Source: Anaerofustis sp.
GTDB taxonomy: Bacteria > Bacillota > Clostridia > Eubacteriales > Anaerofustaceae
Assembly (NCBI RefSeq): GCF_019420015.1
Contig: NZ_JAHZIA010000024.1
Span: 1 to 26,986 of the forward strand
Reading direction: 5' to 3'
Length of the DNA stretch: 26,986 nucleotides
Positions 22,711-26,986 of the stretch are shown one piece after another. The position numbers and the translations under genes are program-made. Every line of letters starts with the position of its first letter. Positions within the stretch are counted from its first letter, which is position 1. The notes under the pieces are model-generated. The model did no database searches, was not told where the DNA came from, and saw only the letters and a list, made by a program, of their open reading frames with translations.

Positions 22711-22899
22711 ATGAAAAAGATAAAAAAAAATCCCGTGTTTGCTCCTACACAAAGACACGGAATTAAAAATATTTTTATCATACAAATACTAGCACTTCTA
22801 AAAGAAAATTTCAAGATAATAATGCTAACAATACTTGTTTGTGTGATTTTATTTTCAGCAGCAAGCTGTTTGGGAAAGGAATTAGCATATGTTTTTTAA
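22711..22899 (+). CDS. Small phage membrane protein
   Basis: 62 residues. A basic N-terminus (KKIKKNP) is followed by a hydrophobic segment at about 37-55 (IIMLTILVCVILFSAASC), so it is likely a single-pass membrane protein with the N-terminus inside. A GAGGT ribosome site precedes the ATG. Function unknown. Confidence 0.6.
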   Translation: MKKIKKNPVFAPTQRHGIKNIFIIQILALLKENFKIIMLTILVCVILFSAASCLGKELAYVF

Positions 22900-23041
22900 A
22901 ATAATAAGCCGAAAACATTATAAAGAAATGAAAGAGTATATAAAGCTGTCAGAAGCGGAAATAAAGGCTTTAAAAGAATTTATTAAAGAAGTGTTAAATG
23001 AGAACGATAATCTTAAAGAAAAAAAGACTGGGAGTTTATAA
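22889..23041 (+). CDS. 50-residue phage protein, helical
   Basis: The frame starts at ATG 22889, overlapping the preceding gene by 11 bases, with AAAGGA nine bases upstream, and ends TAA at 23041. It encodes MFFKIISRKHYKEMKEYIKL and continues as a charged helix (EAEIKALKEFIKEVLNENDN) with coiled-coil pattern. It fills the otherwise empty gap to the next gene. No homologue is recognised. Confidence 0.6.
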   Translation: MFFKIISRKHYKEMKEYIKLSEAEIKALKEFIKEVLNENDNLKEKKTGSL

Positions 23042-23062
23042 ATAGGAAAGGAGAATATAATA

Positions 23063-23257
23063 ATGATTTGTAACAGATGTGGAGAAGAAATCTATCAAGA
23101 CGAAATATATTATGAAACAGAAGATGGCTGTTTCTGTGATGGATGTATGGATGAATGGCTTGAGGATTATAAAAAGGATTGTGAAAAATGTTATGACCCA
23201 ATAGGTGAACATTGGGATGAAGTCGAACATGCAGAAAGGGAGCGTGATTTATGTTAA
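23063..23257 (+). CDS. Small zinc-ribbon phage protein
   Basis: 64 residues, with CNRCGEEI at 3-10, CFCDGC at about 23-28 and CEKCYDPIG at about 40-48. The paired CxxC motifs suggest one or two bound zinc ions. The rest is acidic. ATG start with AAAGGAG. It overlaps the next gene by seven bases. Function unknown, though such proteins are common in early phage operons. Confidence 0.65.
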   Translation: MICNRCGEEIYQDEIYYETEDGCFCDGCMDEWLEDYKKDCEKCYDPIGEHWDEVEHAERERDLC

Positions 23258-23889
23258 GTTATAAAGAGATTAAAGAGGCATGTGAGGATTTAAAAACAAT
23301 TCCTTTATCAAGCAAAAAAAAGGATAAGGAAACAGGAAAGTGGGTAGAAGTTATAACCCATTATCCACCTGTAAATGAAAAATTAAAGGTGTTTTTAAAT
23401 TTATTTAAAGATTGTCACATAGAAACATCAATTGTACAGGATAAAGAGATTAAAAAAGGTGAGGATATTTTTTACAAATGTATTATTAAAGCTACTGTCT
23501 ATGATTGTAATGATAAAATATTAGCTACAGGATTGGCAACGGAAACGTCAAGCAGTACAGGTGTTAACAGTAAAAGTTATTTAGAAAATTGTGAGACATC
23601 TGCTGTTGGTAGGGCATTGTCATTTTTAGGAATAGGCATTGAGCAGGCAATTGCATCCGCTGAAGATATGAGTAGGGTGGAAAGTAAAAAGGAAACAAGT
23701 TCAAATTCTGATACAGTACTAACAAATTTATTTTCTAAGGCAATTAGTGTTTACGGTAGTAACAAAGATGTGTATAAAGTGCTAGGAACAACTCAAAAAA
23801 AATTTAAAGAAGAGATGGTTGATCCAAAAAACCATGATAGATTGATAGAACAATTAAAGCTTATTCTAGGTGATAAAAATGTTAAATAA
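23251..23889 (+). CDS. Putative phage single-strand annealing / recombination protein
   Basis: 212 residues. The first 140 form a compact strand-rich domain with the family stretch SYLENCETSAVGRALSFLGIGI, then IASAEDM; a variable linker and a C-terminal helical piece (about 155-212) follow. The ENxETSAxGRAL motif is shared by a broad set of phage proteins tentatively placed with Erf/Rad52-like annealing proteins. The next gene is an exonuclease, as in Red-type systems, which supports this role. An alternative is a phage DNA-binding protein of unknown type. ATG start; the preceding gene overlaps by seven bases. Confidence 0.6.
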   Translation: MLSYKEIKEACEDLKTIPLSSKKKDKETGKWVEVITHYPPVNEKLKVFLNLFKDCHIETSIVQDKEIKKGEDIFYKCIIKATVYDCNDKILATGLATETSSSTGVNSKSYLENCETSAVGRALSFLGIGIEQAIASAEDMSRVESKKETSSNSDTVLTNLFSKAISVYGSNKDVYKVLGTTQKKFKEEMVDPKNHDRLIEQLKLILGDKNVK

Positions 23890-24541
23890 AGAAGAACGTG
23901 AAGAGAGAAGACATCAACTTGGGGCAAGTGAGATATATAAAATTTCTAATTTTAATTCTCTACAGTGTCAAGTATTGTGGGAAGAGAAAATCGGCATTTC
24001 TGAACAAAAAGAGATTGACAACAAACATGTAAGAGCAGGCAATATTTTAGAGCAACCTTGTTTAGATTTTTATGGAGAAAATAATAACATATCACTAAAA
24101 CTAAATGAAAGAATAGAAAGCAAAAAAGTAAGAGGTTTTGTAGCGAGTTTAGATGCAAGAGATATTAAAAATAATATTCCTATAGAAAATAAAGTTATAG
24201 GAGTTAGAACATGGTATCAAATGTATGCAAAGAGGAAAAGTAATGCTGGATATTCAACGATAAAGTTAAATATTCCAAATATGTATTTTCTGCAAGTTCA
24301 AGCTCAAATTCATGTTTGTAATGCTGATTATGGAATAATACTATTTAATGTTTTAACTGATGAACAAAAGGAAGACCCTTTAAACGTAGTTGTGAATGAT
24401 TTTATTCAAAGACCAGTGAAGATAGATAGAAATGATGTGATTATTGATGAAATTATCAAAAGAGCTGATTATTTTATGTTTTGTATTAATCATAAAAAAA
24501 GACCAAGTGAAATTGAATATCAAAGGAAAGAGCTGTTTTAA
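23879..24541 (+). CDS. YqaJ-like PD-(D/E)XK exonuclease
   Basis: 220 residues. RRHQLGASEIYKISNF at the N-terminus is the YqaJ-type entry motif. The nuclease core shows GNILEQPCLDFY, then ASLDAR ... PIENKVI (D...ExK) and FLQVQAQIHV (QxQ). The family includes lambda exonuclease-like 5'-3' enzymes that make single strands for the annealing protein encoded just before. ATG at 23879 is favoured over GTG at 23870 because AGGTGA lies five bases upstream. It overlaps the previous gene by 11 bases and its stop overlaps the next start (TAATG). Confidence 0.8.
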   Translation: MLNKEEREERRHQLGASEIYKISNFNSLQCQVLWEEKIGISEQKEIDNKHVRAGNILEQPCLDFYGENNNISLKLNERIESKKVRGFVASLDARDIKNNIPIENKVIGVRTWYQMYAKRKSNAGYSTIKLNIPNMYFLQVQAQIHVCNADYGIILFNVLTDEQKEDPLNVVVNDFIQRPVKIDRNDVIIDEIIKRADYFMFCINHKKRPSEIEYQRKELF

Positions 24542-25155
24542 TGGAGATTATTAGAGTTGAAAAAAACAAAAATTATATTGTCATGTCAAGGGATTTTTTG
24601 CAAAGAAAAGATTTGTCTTTGAAGGCAAAAGGATTATTGGCATATATTCTTTCACTTCCTGATGAATGGGATTTAAAGATAAGTGGTTTAGAAAAAGTTT
24701 TACCAGAAGGAAGAGATTCTATTCAATCTGCTTTTAAGGAACTTATAAATAAGAGTTATATCGAAAAAAAAGAATGCAGAGAAAAAGGAAAGTTTAGTAT
24801 TGAATATGTTGTTTATGAATCACCGTTACGGGTTAACCGTGACGGATTAACCGTGACGGAAAATCCACTACAAAATAATAATATAAAAATAAATAATAAT
24901 AATAAAAAGAAAAATATAAAAAAGAAAAAGTATGGAGAATTGGAAAATGTTCTTTTGACAGAAGAAGAATATCTAAAGTTAACAGCACGATTTAAAGATA
25001 CCGTTCAAGGTAAAATTGATAATCTGTCTTACTACATAGCCAGTACAGGGAAAAAGTATAAGTCGCATTATATGACAATCCTGAATTGGGAACGTAAAGC
25101 ATATAACAGTGAACAGAAAGAGGTGGTTAAAGATAATGTATATTCAAGATTTTAA
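24541..25155 (+). CDS. Phage replication initiation protein with winged-helix domain
   Basis: 204 residues. Residues 10-85 form a winged helix of the HTH_36/replisome-organizer type (YIVMSRDFLQRKDLSLKAKG ... GRDSIQSAFKELINKSYI). The middle (about 110-130) is an Asn/Lys low-complexity linker, and residues 135-190 are a small helical C-terminal domain ending near HYMTILNWERKA, as in DnaD-like phage replication proteins. The DNA encoding residues 94-108 carries three tandem 14-base repeats and the linker is encoded by an AT-rich stretch, so the gene probably contains the origin it acts on. Confidence 0.78.
   Translation: MEIIRVEKNKNYIVMSRDFLQRKDLSLKAKGLLAYILSLPDEWDLKISGLEKVLPEGRDSIQSAFKELINKSYIEKKECREKGKFSIEYVVYESPLRVNRDGLTVTENPLQNNNIKINNNNKKKNIKKKKYGELENVLLTEEEYLKLTARFKDTVQGKIDNLSYYIASTGKKYKSHYMTILNWERKAYNSEQKEVVKDNVYSRF
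24822..24925. other. Probable phage replication origin: three 14-bp iterons plus AT-rich region
   Basis: Tandem repeats ACCGTTACGGGTTA (24822-24835), ACCGTGACGGATTA (24836-24849) and ACCGTGACGGAAAA (24850-24863). They stand out as GC-rich in an AT-rich gene and are followed by about 60 bases made almost entirely of A and T. The 14-base period is out of phase with codons, so the repetition is selected in the DNA, not the protein. Confidence 0.65.
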
Positions 25156-25390
25156 ATTGGAATGTGATAAAGAAAGATTTCAAGATCCTTTAATAATGGA
25201 AAGGAAATCGTATTATAGAGTTGTTCAAAATTTAGAAAAGGCTAACATGGAAAATTTAAAGCTTAAGGCAGAACTATCAATGCTAAAAAATGAACATAAA
25301 GGAAGTATCAATACACTAAAAAAATTAGTTGATAAATATATTGAAAAAAAAGAGGAAAATTTTAAGTTGAAATGTATGTTGCAGAAATAA
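25136..25390 (+). CDS. Coiled-coil phage protein
   Basis: 84 residues beginning MYIQDFKLECDKERFQDPL. From residue 25 to the end it is a charged helix with heptad spacing (VVQNLEKANMENLKLKAELS and onward), so a coiled coil is likely. ATG 25136 with AGAGGTGG upstream is preferred over the earlier in-frame ATG at 25109, which lacks a ribosome site. It overlaps the replication gene by 20 bases. Function unknown. Confidence 0.6.
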   Translation: MYIQDFKLECDKERFQDPLIMERKSYYRVVQNLEKANMENLKLKAELSMLKNEHKGSINTLKKLVDKYIEKKEENFKLKCMLQK

Positions 25391-25674
25391 ATTATAAAAA
25401 AATATACAGTGCAGAAAGCATAGAAGAACTTTCAAAGGTTTTAGAGAAAGACGGTATATTAATTAAAACGAAATATTTAGCAATGCTTAATGGGCATAAT
25501 GTGTTAAAAGATGTGTATAAAAAATACCAAGTGTTAATTTATGCTAGTCCTTATAAAAACAGATTCTTTGTTTCTTATGACAAGTATGGTAATATTGTGG
25601 ATTTTGACTATTTTCGTTGTAAATTAAAGGAAGAAACAGGAGGTTGTATTAAAGAGGTGTCATTAGATATATAA
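25372..25674 (+). CDS. Phage protein of unknown function
   Basis: 100 residues, MYVAEINYKKIYSAESIEEL at the start, mixed helix and strand, with RFFVSYDKYGNIVDFDYF near residues 64-81. It overlaps the preceding gene by 19 bases; the possible ribosome site (AGAGGAAAA) is rather distant, so coupling is likely. No family is recognised. Confidence 0.6.
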   Translation: MYVAEINYKKIYSAESIEELSKVLEKDGILIKTKYLAMLNGHNVLKDVYKKYQVLIYASPYKNRFFVSYDKYGNIVDFDYFRCKLKEETGGCIKEVSLDI

Positions 25675-25693
25675 ACAAAAAGGAGAATGGCAC

Positions 25694-25921
25694 TTGTACA
25701 GAATATGTAAGGAATGCGGAAAACCGTTTTTCTTGAAAAATAAAAAAAGATTGTATTGCTCTGATTCTTGTAGAGATGCATATCATAACAAATTAAAATC
25801 AGAAATACAAAAAAACAATAGAAATACGATAGAAAAAAAGGATGAAAACGTAGGCTGGACTGATAGTTTATGTGAATATAATTGTTTTGAATGTCCTTAT
25901 GGTGATTGTATTAAGGAGTGA
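25694..25921 (+). CDS. Zinc-finger phage protein
   Basis: 75 residues. CKECGKPF (5-12) and LYCSDSCRDAYHNK (20-33) form a CxxC...CxxxC zinc module like those of DUF2116-type or MYM-like small proteins. The C-terminus has a second Cys cluster, CEYNCFECPYGDC. Start TTG at 25694, chosen because AAGGAG lies about nine bases upstream and the first zinc Cys is only five residues in. Function unknown. Confidence 0.62.
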   Translation: MYRICKECGKPFFLKNKKRLYCSDSCRDAYHNKLKSEIQKNNRNTIEKKDENVGWTDSLCEYNCFECPYGDCIKE

Positions 25922-25928
25922 GTAATAT

Positions 25929-26177
25929 ATGAAAGAATACGCGTTAGAAAAATTAATAAAGTCAGAACAAGAGGATGCTGTGGAGTATTTATGCAATAAG
26001 ATTTTTGAGAATGAAATTGTTTTAGATGTTCCAAGACTTTTATGTGTTTTAGATTTGTCGGTAAAAGGTATTAATAAATTTACTAATATTCAAGCGGAAG
26101 ATTTGAGAATAATTTATCATTCAATCTTTTTAGCTTTTTTAACAATGATGAAAAATAAAGATAGGAGATGTAATTAA
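25929..26177 (+). CDS. Small helical phage protein
   Basis: 82 residues, MKEYALEKLIKSEQEDAVEY at the start and predicted all-helical, including a hydrophobic helix IIYHSIFLAFLTMM near 64-77. ATG with AAGGAGTG upstream. Its stop overlaps the ssb start (TAATG). Function unknown. Confidence 0.6.
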   Translation: MKEYALEKLIKSEQEDAVEYLCNKIFENEIVLDVPRLLCVLDLSVKGINKFTNIQAEDLRIIYHSIFLAFLTMMKNKDRRCN

Positions 26178-26530
26178 TGAATACAGTATGTTTAACAGGT
26201 TATTTGAATTTTGAACCAGAAGTAAAAATATCTGCAAGCGGAAAAGAGTTTTTATCAAATGTGATTGGAGTAAGGGAAGATTATAAAGGGGTTGATGGAA
26301 AATATAAGTATAACAATATTAGATTTTCTGCATTTGGTAATACTGCTGGTTTTATCGGAGATTATGTAAAAAAGGGAGATAAAATAGAGATTGTCGGCAA
26401 AATTAATGCTGAACAAGTTGATGGGAATTATAGGCAAAATGTAATTGTTTCAAGTGTTAGTATTTTACAAAGTAAGAGCCAAAATGACTTTAGCAGAGAT
26501 TTTAAAGAGGAAATACCAGATATATTTTAG
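26177..26530 (+). CDS. ssb: Phage single-stranded DNA-binding protein
   Basis: 117 residues forming one OB fold: MNTVCLTGYLNFEPEVKI, then FSAFGNTAGFIGDYVKKGDK and the closing strand VDGNYRQNVIVSSVSIL. It ends in an acidic tail with EEIPDIF, the tip through which SSB proteins contact partners. It is shorter than chromosomal SSB because the linker is short, as is usual in phages. Together with the annealing protein, nuclease and replication protein it completes the phage DNA module. Confidence 0.9.
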   Translation: MNTVCLTGYLNFEPEVKISASGKEFLSNVIGVREDYKGVDGKYKYNNIRFSAFGNTAGFIGDYVKKGDKIEIVGKINAEQVDGNYRQNVIVSSVSILQSKSQNDFSRDFKEEIPDIF

Positions 26531-26539
26531 GAGGCTGTT

Positions 26540-26878
26540 ATGATTGATATGACGGACTTTGAAGAGCTTAGAGCACTAGAAGATGCACTGAAACAGGCTA
26601 TTAACGAGGCTAGTAAAAAAGGATGTGTATTAGCCGAAGCCTCAAGGAATTATAAAATAGCTGCAAATAAAAAAATGCTTGAATTGAGAGCAAAAGGAGA
26701 ACCAGTGACACTTATAACGCAGTCGATTCATGGCTTTAAAGAAGTTGCAGACAGAAGATTTGACCGAGATGTAGCAGATGTGGAGTATGCTGCTGCTAAG
26801 GAAAATATCAATTATCTTAAGCTTAGAATAAAGATAAAAAAAGATATTATAGATAGGGAATGGTATTTTAATGGATAA
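26540..26878 (+). CDS. Coiled-coil phage protein of unknown function
   Basis: 112 residues, rich in Ala, Lys and Glu, helical throughout (FEELRALEDALKQAINEASK, later ENINYLKLRIKIKKDIIDRE). Such small helical proteins are frequent in early phage operons beside ssb. Start ATG with GGAGGCTGTT upstream. It overlaps the next gene by eight bases. Function unknown. Confidence 0.6.
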   Translation: MIDMTDFEELRALEDALKQAINEASKKGCVLAEASRNYKIAANKKMLELRAKGEPVTLITQSIHGFKEVADRRFDRDVADVEYAAAKENINYLKLRIKIKKDIIDREWYFNG

Positions 26879-26986
26879 AAGATATTCTATTTTGGTGGAT
26901 GATTTGGACTTTTGCATTATATGTGGAAGATCTCACGCTGAAAAACATGAAATATTTTTCGGCAGTGGGAAAAGAAAACTGTCTAT
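26871..26986 (+). CDS. HNH-type or NinG-like phage protein, cut off by the window edge
   Basis: The frame starts at ATG 26871 and is open to the end (38 codons). It reads DDLDFCIICGR, then HAEKHEIFFGSGKRKLS. A CxxCG pair followed by HE(I/V)FFG is seen in phage HNH-like recombination endonucleases. The catalytic end is not in the window, so the call is tentative. Confidence 0.5.
   Translation, partial: MDKRYSILVDDLDFCIICGRSHAEKHEIFFGSGKRKLS

Larger units (their letters stand above)
19247..26986. mobile_element. Prophage, left part (continues beyond the window)
   Basis: The order is integrase, lysogeny genes on the minus strand, operator region, then a rightward early operon with Cro-like, recombination, replication and SSB genes. 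This is the standard temperate siphophage layout. The whole block is more AT-rich and has shorter, overlapping genes than the host DNA to its left. No structural genes are reached before the window ends. Confidence 0.92.

Noticed and set aside
1..26986. CRISPR array, rRNA or tRNA genes, insertion sequences
   Set aside because: No regularly spaced repeats, no conserved rRNA stretches, no cloverleaf with CCA-type end and no transposase were seen.

Overview
AT-rich chromosomal DNA from a low-GC Gram-positive anaerobe, most likely a member of the Clostridia. The host genes read as Firmicutes (strong AGGAGG-type ribosome sites, CodY-like operators, ilvBN/ilvD of the clostridial type, a hydrogenase-like NADH dehydrogenase module). 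A genus cannot be named from the sequence alone.

Positions 1-8042 are devoted to branched-chain amino acids. The 3' end of a liv transporter operon (livH tail, livM, livG, livF) stops at a terminator near 2650. An ilvB-ilvN-ilvD operon follows, with a sigma-A promoter and a 14/15 CodY-like box. ilvA converges on it across a shared bidirectional terminator, and its promoter overlaps a second, 13/15 CodY-like box. ilvC is not present in the window.

Positions 8193-12620 hold an AAA+ ATPase of the DUF815 family, a secreted beta-helix-type surface protein with a degenerate sorting signal, and an nfo / 5-formyltetrahydrofolate cyclo-ligase pair on the minus strand.

Positions 12899-18356 are the most unusual part of the host DNA. 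NuoE-like and NuoF-like subunits precede a protein shaped like an [FeFe]-hydrogenase catalytic subunit. Its four accessory FeS sites are intact, but its H-cluster loops are altered: one ligand Cys is apparently Ser, the conserved Lys is Phe, and the C-terminus is cut short. After a perfect 46-bp palindromic terminator come a LysM protein without signal peptide and a homologue of glycyl-radical-enzyme activases. In that homologue all three radical-SAM cysteines are replaced (Ser, Thr, Lys), while the eight cysteines of the ferredoxin-like insert are kept. Two neighbouring redox proteins that have both lost their catalytic metal ligands suggest an electron-transfer or sensory system that reuses these folds.

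From about 19250 to the right edge the window holds the left part of an inserted prophage. It has split a class B penicillin-binding protein gene just upstream of its KTG motif, leaving only the C-terminal 80-odd codons next to the integrase. The lysogeny block on the minus strand (integrase, SHOCT protein, short ImmA-like protease, cI-like repressor) is separated by an operator region from the rightward early operon. That region has three 14-bp operators spaced exactly 31 bp apart, and a consensus promoter with one operator in its spacer. A roughly 330-bp structured leader comes before a Cro-like protein. The early operon continues with small phage genes, a putative single-strand annealing protein, a YqaJ-like nuclease, a replication protein carrying three 14-bp iterons (probable origin), SSB, zinc-binding proteins and a cut-off HNH-like protein. 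The right end of the prophage lies outside the window.
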